A DNA stretch of 12,363 bases from Bacillota bacterium (GTDB taxonomy: Bacteria > Bacillota > Limnochordia > Darwinibacteriales > Darwinibacteriaceae): NCBI GenBank assembly GCA_012799115.1, contig JAAZLY010000079.1, positions 1-12,363 on the forward strand, written 5' to 3'. A program made the translations under genes and the position numbers. The notes under the pieces were generated by a model that made no database searches, was not told the origin of the DNA, and saw only the letters and a program-made list of their open reading frames with translations. Every line of letters begins with the position of its first letter. Positions within the stretch are counted from its first letter, which is position 1. Shown here in pieces: positions 6,709 to 12,363 of the stretch.

Positions 6709-7803
6709 ATGACAAAACCTAGCCAAATTCTAACTACCCTGCTTCTGGTTCTTATGCTCGGTGGTACTTGCTTCGCCGCAAGCTACCAGGGACAAGTTCT
6801 TGGTGTGGATACTGTCGAGCCCCAACCCTATGGAGATGAGACATGGGAAACACAGATCCTCACAATACGCCTTTTGTCAGGTCCCCACGAGAACCAGACC
6901 ATCCAGATCCTTCATACACTCACCGGTCACCCTTATTATGACCTAGTCGTAAAGAAGGGCGACAGAGTCACTCTGGAAGCGGATCTCAGTGGAGCGGAGC
7001 CAGAATATTATCTTTCCGATTTCAGCCGAAAGACACCACTTATCATTATCACAGCCCTATTCGCTTTATCTGTGATCGTCATCGGTGGACGCCAGGGGGT
7101 TAAAGCAGTGATCTCCCTCATCGGCATGGGTTTGGTTATTGTGACTATGATCTTACCCCTGGTCCTGCGGGGCTATAACCCCATACTCGTCACAGTCGGT
7201 TTGTCTTCTGGCTTGACAGGACTCTTTATCCTTTTTGTGGCTGGGTATAGTAGAAAAACAGCTGCAGCCATATGTGGAACTGTCGGTGGCCTTGTTACAG
7301 CAGGCTTTTTGGCCTACCTGGTGGGAAAAGCCAGCCACCTCACGGGACTTTCCTCGAGCGAAGCCCAGATGCTACAATACATGGACCCATCCATTGATTT
7401 TCAGGGTCTGCTCTTCTCCGGCATGATTATTGGAGCCTTAGGAGCAATCTTGGACGTTGGCATCAGCATTGCCTCTGCGATGGAACAGATTAAAGAGGCA
7501 GACCCAGATACCGACTTTAAGCTACTTTTCTCCCGGGGAATCGCTGTGGGTAGAGACTTAATTGCCACCATGTCCAACACCTTGATTTTAGCCTATGTTG
7601 GATCATCCCTACCCTTGCTTCTTCTCTTTCAAGCCAGTCAAAGTAGCTGGAGCGATGTCCTCAACCTGGATATGGTAGCATCTGAGGTCATTAGGGCTAT
7701 GGCCGGTAGCATCGGCTTAACTCTAGCGATTCCCATCACCGCCTTTGTTTCTGCCCTGCTCTTCATCAATCCTGTGGACAAAAGCAAGGATGTAAGCAAC
7801 TAG
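6709..7803 (+). CDS. YibE/F-family multi-pass membrane protein
   Basis: Protein of 364 residues with an N-terminal signal or anchor (about 6-23, possible cleavage after CFA). An extracytoplasmic beta-rich domain (about 25-105) follows, then about seven membrane helices (near 109-126, 130-152, 158-178, 184-206, 233-256, 285-308 and 333-353). The segment LDVGISIASAMEQIKE (249-264) and the later GRDLIATMSNTL segment are typical of the YibE/F-like family (PF07907). The biochemical role of the family is not established, so I give none. The start ATG has GGAGG (6697-6701) 7 nt upstream. It is monocistronic on the plus strand, with its own extended -10 promoter. Its last 81 bp overlap the convergent FlhB-like gene on the minus strand. 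Confidence 0.9.
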   Translation: MTKPSQILTTLLLVLMLGGTCFAASYQGQVLGVDTVEPQPYGDETWETQILTIRLLSGPHENQTIQILHTLTGHPYYDLVVKKGDRVTLEADLSGAEPEYYLSDFSRKTPLIIITALFALSVIVIGGRQGVKAVISLIGMGLVIVTMILPLVLRGYNPILVTVGLSSGLTGLFILFVAGYSRKTAAAICGTVGGLVTAGFLAYLVGKASHLTGLSSSEAQMLQYMDPSIDFQGLLFSGMIIGALGAILDVGISIASAMEQIKEADPDTDFKLLFSRGIAVGRDLIATMSNTLILAYVGSSLPLLLLFQASQSSWSDVLNLDMVASEVIRAMAGSIGLTLAIPITAFVSALLFINPVDKSKDVSN

Positions 7804-8004
7804 TTCATAAAGTTCAGGGGGAATCTCCGAACCCAAAGGCAGGGTGGCCAGAGTCTCCACCAGCTCATGGTGTTCATAAAAAGGTACCCTGTTCTCCGCC
7901 GCGATTTCCAGAATTTTCTCCGCGATCAAGCCTTGCCCCGAAGCGACAACTTCCGGGGCTTGATTTTTCTGGCGATCATAACGTAATGCTACGGCCTTCC
8001 GCAT
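7723..8004 (-). CDS. Orphan FlhB/EscU C-terminal-domain protein (FlhX/YlqH type)
   Basis: A 93-residue soluble protein that matches only the cytoplasmic C-terminal part of the type III export switch proteins FlhB/YscU. AVALRYD, the APEVVASG and GLIAEKI segments, AENRVPFYE and IPPELYELVAYILAFV follow the family order. It begins just where FlhB proteins continue after their NPTH self-cleavage site, and it has neither that motif nor membrane helices. In other bacteria such proteins (FlhX; YlqH in Bacillus) can stand in for the cleaved FlhB C-terminal piece, but a role here is inference. The ATG at 8002-8004 has AGGGGA (8012-8017) 7 nt upstream; the frame runs 15 codons further up with no better start. 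It overlaps the FliK-like gene by 29 bp and, on the other side, convergent YibE/F by 81 bp. Confidence 0.88.
   Translation of the reverse strand: MRKAVALRYDRQKNQAPEVVASGQGLIAEKILEIAAENRVPFYEHHELVETLATLPLGSEIPPELYELVAYILAFVHRIDEEQGRNKGGDGNR
7935..7968 (+). terminator. Possible terminator for the YibE/F transcript, inside the convergent FlhB-like gene
   Basis: GCCCCGAAG (7935-7943) pairs with CTTC and GGGGC (7950-7959) with one bulged C and a 6-nt loop. The hairpin is followed on the plus strand by TTGATTTTT. An outer ATCAAG/CTTGAT pair (7925-7930 and 7959-7964) could extend the stem. It lies about 130 bp past the YibE/F stop, within minus-strand coding sequence, so it could also be a coding accident. 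Confidence 0.45.
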
Positions 8005-9043
8005 CGTCTCGTCCCCTGATTTCCAGTTCTCTGATGGTCCATCCCGCATCCTGTAGTTCTTCCGCTAGCTCCTGAAGAGCTAGCTCAGCCTCATCGAACC
8101 CACCTTCGGCCCTGAGGATCACACTTACGTTTCTTCCTGCCACGAGGACCTCGGCTACAACGATACCAAAGGCTGCGGTCGGGATCTGCAGTTCCAAACG
8201 AAAACTCTGCTCCTTAGCACCCTCACCCTGCTTATCGGGATTTTCCCGTGTAATTCTTAGCCAACCCGCATACAGATCATCCTTGCGGATAAAGGGTAGA
8301 GCAAAGAGATGCTCAGACTGGCCAGGATCAGCCTCTCGGTTCAAAAGCGCTTCTACGAAACGTTCTTCCACAAGTATCCGGACAAGTACCTTAAACAACT
8401 TACCCTCCGCTAGCTTATTGCTCCAGCGAGCTCGGTTGTCTAAACTTGGCTCAGCGAAGAGCGCCTGCAGATCAGAAGGCAACTCCTCTCTAGCCTCGGT
8501 CAAGATCGGCTCAGCTATGTCGCGCCCTTGAAAACGCTGGACCATAGTTAGCACTTCTGTCCTAAGGGGGAACTTGGCCTTTAGGGCCAAGAAAGCCTCT
8601 GCCAACTGGCCCTTTTCAGCCCAGGGCAGTAGGGACCAAATCAAGGGCTCTTGCAGCGGAAATCCCCCCTCTAGAAGGCCCTCTGCAACCAAAATCGCCT
8701 CGGGGGTAGGGGGAACATTCATGTCCAATAAAGCCTGCTCCAACTGCATGGATGTTCGAGACGGTTCTATCTCAGGGAGAACTGTGGGCTGGTCCGGGAG
8801 CGCCCTCAGGGCAATCGTCTCTGGATCCTGTCTGGTGATCTCCACGATCTGGCTTACTGTTACGGAAGCACCTCGCACGGGAAGCTCCACCTCGGTCTCT
8901 GCAAGTTCCACCAAGATCGAGGTAGCGTTGACACGCCGCACCACTCCACGCAAGATACCATGTTCTTCTAAAAGCTTGTCAAGAACCTGAACCATATTAT
9001 TTGGCGGGAGACCAAGCTTGCCCCCTGCTAAATGGATACGCAC
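7976..9043 (-). CDS. FliK C-terminal-like protein (YlqG type)
   Basis: A soluble, acidic, Leu- and Glu-rich protein of 355 residues. About residues 279-344 resemble the hook-length control (Flg_hook) domain of FliK: a strand pair around FGIVVAEVLVAGRNVSVILRA and then a helix ending in AGWTIRELEIR. The middle contains a segment (PPTPEAILVAEGLLEGGFPL) of the kind seen in FliK/YlqG-type proteins. FliK measures hook length and triggers the FlhB export switch. Lying directly before an FlhB C-terminal homologue supports the assignment, but no other flagellar gene is in view, so the job is unknown. I prefer GTG at 9041-9043, with a G-rich site (9050-9055) 6 nt upstream, over the in-frame TTG at 9061, which touches the previous stop and has no ribosome site. 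Confidence 0.78.
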   Translation of the reverse strand: MRIHLAGGKLGLPPNNMVQVLDKLLEEHGILRGVVRRVNATSILVELAETEVELPVRGASVTVSQIVEITRQDPETIALRALPDQPTVLPEIEPSRTSMQLEQALLDMNVPPTPEAILVAEGLLEGGFPLQEPLIWSLLPWAEKGQLAEAFLALKAKFPLRTEVLTMVQRFQGRDIAEPILTEAREELPSDLQALFAEPSLDNRARWSNKLAEGKLFKVLVRILVEERFVEALLNREADPGQSEHLFALPFIRKDDLYAGWLRITRENPDKQGEGAKEQSFRLELQIPTAAFGIVVAEVLVAGRNVSVILRAEGGFDEAELALQELAEELQDAGWTIRELEIRGRDDAEGRSITL

Positions 9044-9049
9044 AGCAAT

Positions 9050-9055
9050 CCCCCC
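9050..9055 (-). promoter_or_regulatory. G-rich ribosome binding site for the FliK-like gene
   Basis: Six G residues on the minus strand, 6 nt before the GTG at 9043. It is unusual because it lacks the normal GGAGG core and would pair with the anti-SD through a G-U wobble. It decides for GTG 9043 over TTG 9061. Confidence 0.5.
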
Positions 9056-9061
9056 AGGCAA

Positions 9062-10318
9062 TCAGTCTCGAATCAGTCGCAGTACTTGGCGAAGACTCGG
9101 ACGCTTACCATACATTAGAATTCCAATGTGGTATATTTTGGCGGAAATCCAAGCTACAATGAGCAACGCTGCAACCAAGAGAACGACCGAGGCAATGACC
9201 TCCATCATGGGCGGGTTCCCCAAAACGATACGTGCAAACATCACCATGGGGGAGGTAAAGGGAATCAAAGAGGTCACCACAGCGACCGAACCATTCGGAT
9301 TGAGGAAAGAAATATAAGCTGCAAAGAAGCCTGCCATAAGCAACATCATAATTACTGTCACGACTTGGCTCACTTCCTCAACCCGTGATACCAAGGCGCC
9401 AGCTGCAGCGAAAATAGACGCATAAAAAAAGTAGCCCAAAACGAAGTAGAGACCAAACCACAAAATGGTCGTTAAGGGAATTGTACTGAGTGGTTGTGTT
9501 GCCCCGAGGAGCCCTCCGAGAAATCCAGACTTCCCCATGGTATTCATGAGAAGTCCTGTCCCAATCCAGATGAAGAACTGAAAGAGACCTAAAGCGCCCA
9601 CACCAATGATCTTACCAAGCATGAGCTCAAGGGGCTTCACGGTCGAGACCATGACCTCCATGATGCGTGAACTTTTCTCTTCTGCAACTCCGGAGGCCAC
9701 CATATTGCCGTACATGATTAAAGCCATGTAAATCATGAACAGTAGGAAGTAGGCTAAGACCATAGCCTGGGTATGGGCTACACTATCAAGTTCTTCACCA
9801 TCATCACTGAGGGGAGAAACCTCCCGTACCCGGAAATCGACTCTACCGAAGAGACTGTTCATATCCTCAGGAGAAAGTCCCAGACGAGTAGCATTGTAGC
9901 GGCTCACCGCCATATTCAGGATACTCTCAATCTCATCGTTCAAAATCACATTGCTTGCATCGGTGGTCACCAAAGTGTATAAGGGCCCATCTACAAGTAA
10001 AAGACCTGACAAGCCTTCGTCAAGAACGATCTGGTATGCTTCCTGTTCGCTAAAGCCACTGCCAGAGCGTAGCGCGAACCCGTCGCGCGTTTCGCTTACT
10101 TCTTGTAGGTAGGGAAGTATGCCTGATTCTCCATCCTGTTCATACACCATTAGATCAATCTGCCCAGGATTCATGCTCTGATTGATACGTTCCATAATAG
10201 GAGGAAGGAAAGAAAGGGCGACAAAGACCAAGACCCCGAAGAGCGTTGTCAGAATGTAGGCTGTTCCCTTAACCCGGGACGTAAACTCACGCTTCACCAA
10301 GACAGGAATCATGCTCAT
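9062..10318 (-). CDS. ABC-2 type exporter permease (NatB/YhaP family)
   Basis: Membrane subunit of an ABC exporter, 418 residues. A first helix at about 20-40 is followed by a long extracytoplasmic domain (about 43-180). Helices then lie near 184-206, 232-258, 284-308, 316-336 and 374-394. The cytoplasmic segment EEKSSRIMEVMVSTVKP (213-229) is the hallmark of NatB/YhaP-type ABC-2 permeases. In B. subtilis NatAB extrudes sodium, while YhaP/YhaQ substrates are unclear, so I leave the substrate open. The ATG at 10316-10318 overlaps the ATPase stop as ATGA, a classic coupled junction; a second in-frame ATG is two codons on. The stop is 18 bp before the FliK-like GTG. Confidence 0.93.
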   Translation of the reverse strand: MSMIPVLVKREFTSRVKGTAYILTTLFGVLVFVALSFLPPIMERINQSMNPGQIDLMVYEQDGESGILPYLQEVSETRDGFALRSGSGFSEQEAYQIVLDEGLSGLLLVDGPLYTLVTTDASNVILNDEIESILNMAVSRYNATRLGLSPEDMNSLFGRVDFRVREVSPLSDDGEELDSVAHTQAMVLAYFLLFMIYMALIMYGNMVASGVAEEKSSRIMEVMVSTVKPLELMLGKIIGVGALGLFQFFIWIGTGLLMNTMGKSGFLGGLLGATQPLSTIPLTTILWFGLYFVLGYFFYASIFAAAGALVSRVEEVSQVVTVIMMLLMAGFFAAYISFLNPNGSVAVVTSLIPFTSPMVMFARIVLGNPPMMEVIASVVLLVAALLIVAWISAKIYHIGILMYGKRPSLRQVLRLIRD

Positions 10319-11211
10319 GCCATCGCACCCACTTTCTCCACAAAAATCTGATCTAGTGATGGTTCCACAAGTTCGAAACGGAGCACTTGCCCCGCCCGCA
10401 TGGCCTCAGCCAAGACTTCGTTGGGATCGACACCCTCTCCAAGGCGAAACTCCTGATAATCAGAGCGGGAATTTAGCAGTTCAAGATCGGGAATCTTTGC
10501 CCAAAAGTCTTCCTTCCCCTCCAAGGAAATCCTCAGAATCTGCCGACCCATAGAACGCTTAATCTTTTTGAGATTGCCATGCAAGAGCAGGCGTCCCTTG
10601 TTGATTAAGACAATGTCTTCACAAATCTCCTCTACTTGATCCATGCGGTGACTGGAGAAGATGATGGTCCGTCCCCGTCCGTGAGCATCCAACAAGACAT
10701 CCTTAAGCAGAGCAGTGTTGACCGGATCTAGGCCACTAAAGGGTTCATCCAAAATCAATAGCTCTGGATCATGGAGCATGGTTCCGATGGTCTGCACTTT
10801 TTGCTGGTTGCCCTTGGATAACTCCTCAATACGTTTATGGCGCATATCTCCAAGTCCAAAACGCTCAATCCATCGTTCTGTCTCTAGTTGTGCTTTGCGC
10901 CTGTCTAGGCCGTGTATGCGTCCCAAAAATTCGAGATGTTCTGCTAAGCGCATCTTGGGATACAAACCCCGTTCCTCCGGTAGGTATCCAAAGAAGCCCC
11001 GTCCCATTTGGCCAAAGGGGAGCCCCTTCCAGGTCACCCTCCCCTCATCGGGTTTGATGATGTCAAGGACGACCCGCATCGTCGTCGTCTTTCCAGCACC
11101 ATTTGGACCCAAGAAGCCAAACAGGGATCCTTCTTGGACAGTGAAACTCAAATTGTCAACTGCAGTGACATCCCGAAACCGTTTGGTGACTTCGCTTGCT
11201 ACCAAAGACAT
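10315..11211 (-). CDS. ABC exporter ATP-binding protein (NatA/YhaQ family)
   Basis: Cytoplasmic ATPase of 298 residues that powers the permease encoded next to it. Walker A GPNGAGKT is at 35-42, signature LSKGN at 131-135 (in place of LSGGQ), Walker B LLILDE at 151-156 with catalytic E156, the D-loop SGLDP, and switch H188 in SSH. The Q-loop region reads YLPEERGLYP, with Glu where most ABC proteins have Gln. These variants are usual for this NatA-like subfamily. A C-terminal accessory domain (about 220-298) ends in the conserved VEPSLDQIFVEKVG segment. The ATG at 11209-11211 was chosen over the frame-opening codon at 11232 because GGAGG (11219-11223) is 7 nt upstream. The gene starts 11 bp after the RseC-like stop. 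Confidence 0.95.
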   Translation of the reverse strand: MSLVASEVTKRFRDVTAVDNLSFTVQEGSLFGFLGPNGAGKTTTMRVVLDIIKPDEGRVTWKGLPFGQMGRGFFGYLPEERGLYPKMRLAEHLEFLGRIHGLDRRKAQLETERWIERFGLGDMRHKRIEELSKGNQQKVQTIGTMLHDPELLILDEPFSGLDPVNTALLKDVLLDAHGRGRTIIFSSHRMDQVEEICEDIVLINKGRLLLHGNLKKIKRSMGRQILRISLEGKEDFWAKIPDLELLNSRSDYQEFRLGEGVDPNEVLAEAMRAGQVLRFELVEPSLDQIFVEKVGAMA

Positions 11212-11218
11212 GTCGATT

Positions 11219-11223
11219 CCTCC
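11219..11223 (-). promoter_or_regulatory. Ribosome binding site for the ABC ATPase gene, touching the upstream stop codon
   Basis: GGAGG on the minus strand, 7 nt before ATG 11211. Its first G (11223) is also the last base of the TAG stop (11223-11225) of the RseC-like gene. Ribosomes ending there are well placed to restart, which fits coupled translation. Confidence 0.85.
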
Positions 11224-11642
11224 TAGGAACAAGCCCGAGCTACAACGCGAAACTCTGGCTCGCGATCATAGAAACGGCGGGTTATTGTTCTGGCGACTAC
11301 AGCCCCTAACAATAAACCCGCTACTCCACCAAGTCCTGCTACTGGATCGCTACCACTAATCAAACGGGTGGCGAGGTAACCAACAAAGAGCGAAGCAAAT
11401 GGAATACCGTATAAAACGCCTACTGCCTTGACCAAAGGTGCGATTTCGCCGTCTAGAATGACTTCATCACCCACATCATACTTGTTGCGGGGATTCGGCG
11501 TGCGCACTAGATAATCCTCCGGGGGACGGTCAGGCGTGATCCTGATACAGCCCTTACAGCTGCCGCAGGTACGCGCCGGATCTTGAATCTCGACTACGAG
11601 TTCCTTCTCCGTCCTTTCAACAACAACTCCCCTACGACGCAT
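11223..11642 (-). CDS. RseC/MucC-family (SoxR-reducing system type) membrane protein
   Basis: Small membrane protein of 139 residues. It opens with the RseC-type start MRRRGVVVER, then a Cys cluster CGSCKGC (C26, C29, C32) in a short beta domain that continues through YDVGDEVILD. Two membrane helices follow (about 72-94 and 98-118) and a basic tail. RseC proteins are linked to sigma-E control or to reduction of the SoxR iron-sulfur cluster in proteobacteria, and in anaerobes they often occur with Rnf-type electron transfer genes. None of those partners is visible here. The ATG at 11640-11642 was chosen because AAAGGAGG (11649-11656) is 6 nt upstream; the frame stays open 19 codons further up without a ribosome site. 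It leads the five-gene minus-strand cluster and ends 11 bp before the ABC ATPase. Confidence 0.85.
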   Translation of the reverse strand: MRRRGVVVERTEKELVVEIQDPARTCGSCKGCIRITPDRPPEDYLVRTPNPRNKYDVGDEVILDGEIAPLVKAVGVLYGIPFASLFVGYLATRLISGSDPVAGLGGVAGLLLGAVVARTITRRFYDREPEFRVVARACS

Positions 11643-11665
11643 GGGAATCCTCCTTTGCATTAGGA

Positions 11666-11695
11666 ATTTCAAAAACCTCTTGCCTAAAATGACAA
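11666..11695 (-). promoter_or_regulatory. Weak candidate promoter for the RseC-ABC-FliK/FlhB-like cluster
   Basis: Minus-strand -35 TTGTCA (11690-11695) and -10 TGAAAT (11666-11671, 4 of 6 matches) are 18 bp apart. Transcription would begin near 11659, just before the ribosome site. It overlaps the oppositely directed tRNA-Asp promoter. Read-through from sdaAA is the alternative source. Confidence 0.3.
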
Positions 11696-11708
11696 ACACC
11701 TGTATAAT
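11680..11708 (+). promoter_or_regulatory. Sigma-A promoter of tRNA-Asp
   Basis: Plus-strand -35 TTGCCT (11680-11685), 17-bp spacer, -10 TATAAT (11703-11708). The -10 ends 11 nt before the mature tRNA start, the same short-leader geometry as the tRNA-Met promoter. Confidence 0.8.
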
Positions 11709-11719
11709 AAGAAATGCTT

Positions 11720-11796
11720 GGAGCCGTGGTGTAGTTGGTTAACACGTCGGCCTGTCACGCCGAAGATCGCGAGTTCGAGTCTCGTCGGTTCCGCCA
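11720..11796 (+). tRNA. tRNA-Asp (GTC), with encoded CCA
   Basis: The 77-nt cloverleaf has acceptor GGAGCCG paired with CGGTTCC, D-arm GTGT/ACAC, anticodon stem TCGGC/GCCGA with loop CTGTCAC (anticodon GTC), T-stem GCGAG/CTCGT with TTCGAGT loop, discriminator G (an Asp identity base) and encoded CCA (11794-11796). It has its own promoter and terminator and is the only plus-strand gene between sdaAA and the RseC cluster. Confidence 0.96.
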
Positions 11797-11810
11797 TTTT
11801 TCATCAATAG

Positions 11811-11843
11811 CGACGTAGCATCAACGATGCCACGTCGTTTTTT
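11811..11843 (+). terminator. Rho-independent terminator of tRNA-Asp
   Basis: CGACGT (11811-11816) pairs with ACGTCG (11832-11837) and GCATC (11818-11822) with GATGC (11826-11830). One A-C mismatch interrupts the stem and the loop has three bases. Six T residues follow (11838-11843). On the minus strand the hairpin has no T-run after it, so it is a poor terminator for sdaAA. Confidence 0.92.
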
Positions 11844-11851
11844 GATCTTGG

Positions 11852-12363
11852 CTAGAGACTGTGCTTGTCCTGCATTTCTTTATAGATTCTTCTCCCTGTA
11901 GGGCTGGCCGCTAAGCCGCCTAGAGACGTTTCACGCAAGCTCTCAGGTAGGGCTTTGCCAATTTGCTTCATGGCCACGACTGTCTCATCATAGGGGATCA
12001 CGCCTGGAATCCCTGCAATCGCCATATTGGCCGCTACAATTGCCGTGGTTGCAGCGGTTGCATTCCTGGTCACGCAAGGGACTTCGACCAGGGAAGCCAA
12101 GGGGTCGCAGACCAAGCCCAAATGGCTTTGGAGCGCTAATGAAGCCGCGTCAAAGACCTGTTCGGCAGAACCTCCCAACAGATGAACCACGGCCCCTGCG
12201 GCCATGGATGAAGCAACACCGCATTCACTCTGGCATCCACCTTCTGCACCGCTAATGGGACCTTGAGCAGCTGAGACAATACCCACACCCCCCATGACTA
12301 GAAGGGCTTCCACGATTTCTTCGTCACTACTTCCCAATTCCTCCGCCACAGCAAGGACGGCAC
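11852..12363 (-). CDS. sdaAA: L-serine dehydratase, iron-sulfur-dependent, alpha chain, C-terminal part (5' end outside window)
   Basis: Enzyme subunit that, with the beta chain SdaAB, deaminates L-serine to pyruvate and ammonia using a [4Fe-4S] cluster that is oxygen sensitive. The frame is open to the window edge, so the gene continues beyond 12363; the GTG at 12349 is an internal Val. Counting that Val as residue 1, the cluster ligands are C39 (in EGGCQSECG), C81 and C92 (in CDPLASLVEVPC). The spacings of 42 and 11 match the three cluster cysteines of the Legionella enzyme. The C-terminus (GGLAASPTGRRI) is also typical. sdaAB would be expected upstream, off the window. The stop lies 9 bases from the tRNA-Asp terminator, and I see no terminator of its own. 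Confidence 0.95.
   Translation of the reverse strand, partial: AVLAVAEELGSSDEEIVEALLVMGGVGIVSAAQGPISGAEGGCQSECGVASSMAAGAVVHLLGGSAEQVFDAASLALQSHLGLVCDPLASLVEVPCVTRNATAATTAIVAANMAIAGIPGVIPYDETVVAMKQIGKALPESLRETSLGGLAASPTGRRIYKEMQDKHSL

Noticed and set aside
8574..8990. A 138-codon plus-strand open frame opposite the FliK-like gene.
   Set aside because: Low-complexity Ser/Arg/Thr-rich translation, antisense to a supported gene, no promoter or ribosome site noted.
9044..9061. TTG at 9061 as the start of the FliK-like gene.
   Set aside because: It directly follows the permease stop and has no ribosome site, whereas the GTG six codons later does.
10315..11211. The LSKGN signature and missing Q-loop Gln suggest a degenerate ABC ATPase.
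   Set aside because: Walker A, Walker B with catalytic Glu and the switch His are intact, and these variants are common in the NatA/YhaQ subfamily.
10715..11359. A 214-codon plus-strand open frame opposite the ABC ATPase and RseC-like genes.
   Set aside because: It is antisense to two clear genes, rich in Ser, Arg and Pro, with no recognised domain; a shadow of the real coding strand.
1..12363. CRISPR arrays, insertion sequences, prophage or defence genes.
   Set aside because: Reading both strands, I found no spaced repeats, transposase or integrase motifs, or attachment-site duplications next to either tRNA gene within the window.

Overview
The window is a stretch of ordinary chromosome from a low-to-mid GC, endospore-forming Firmicute, probably an anaerobe of the Clostridia or a related class. 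The evidence is SpoIIE with a Spo0A-type promoter, strong GGAGG ribosome sites with TTG and GTG starts, tRNAs with encoded CCA close to Bacillus tRNAs, and an oxygen-labile Fe-S L-serine dehydratase. I cannot name the species. I see no insertion sequence, prophage, CRISPR array or defence island.

Left part (1-2909). The 3' end of an htrA/degP-type envelope serine protease runs rightward. It meets ftsH, the membrane AAA+ zinc protease, which runs leftward; a symmetric hairpin terminator separates them. ftsH has its own consensus promoter directly after tilS.

Sporulation and translation block (2910-6575). On the minus strand lie tRNA-Met (with promoter and terminator), then spoIIE, then tilS, whose GTG start lies inside the last codons of spoIIE. 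The order resembles the spoIIE-tilS-hprT-ftsH neighbourhood of many Firmicutes, but hprT is absent. The spoIIE promoter has a perfect 0A box overlapping a -35-like element set 21 bp from the -10, an arrangement known from Spo0A-activated sigma-A promoters.

Right part (6639-11642). A plus-strand YibE/F-family membrane protein converges on a five-gene minus-strand cluster. In transcription order the cluster is an RseC/MucC-family redox membrane protein, an ABC exporter ATPase and permease (NatA/NatB or YhaQ/YhaP type), a FliK-C-terminal-like protein, and a small orphan FlhB C-terminal-domain protein. The genes overlap or sit 11-18 bp apart, so one transcript is likely. The last two match the ylqG-ylqH pair found apart from flagellar operons in Bacillus.

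Far right (11680-12363). A plus-strand tRNA-Asp has its own promoter and terminator. It is followed by the C-terminal part of sdaAA (L-serine dehydratase alpha chain) on the minus strand, cut by the window edge.

I found no clear novel system. The points most worth a second look are the Spo0A/21-bp promoter, the placing of the normally essential tilS behind a sporulation gene, the missing hprT, the FliK-like/FlhB-like pair tied to an ABC exporter and RseC gene, and a terminator-like hairpin inside a convergent coding sequence.
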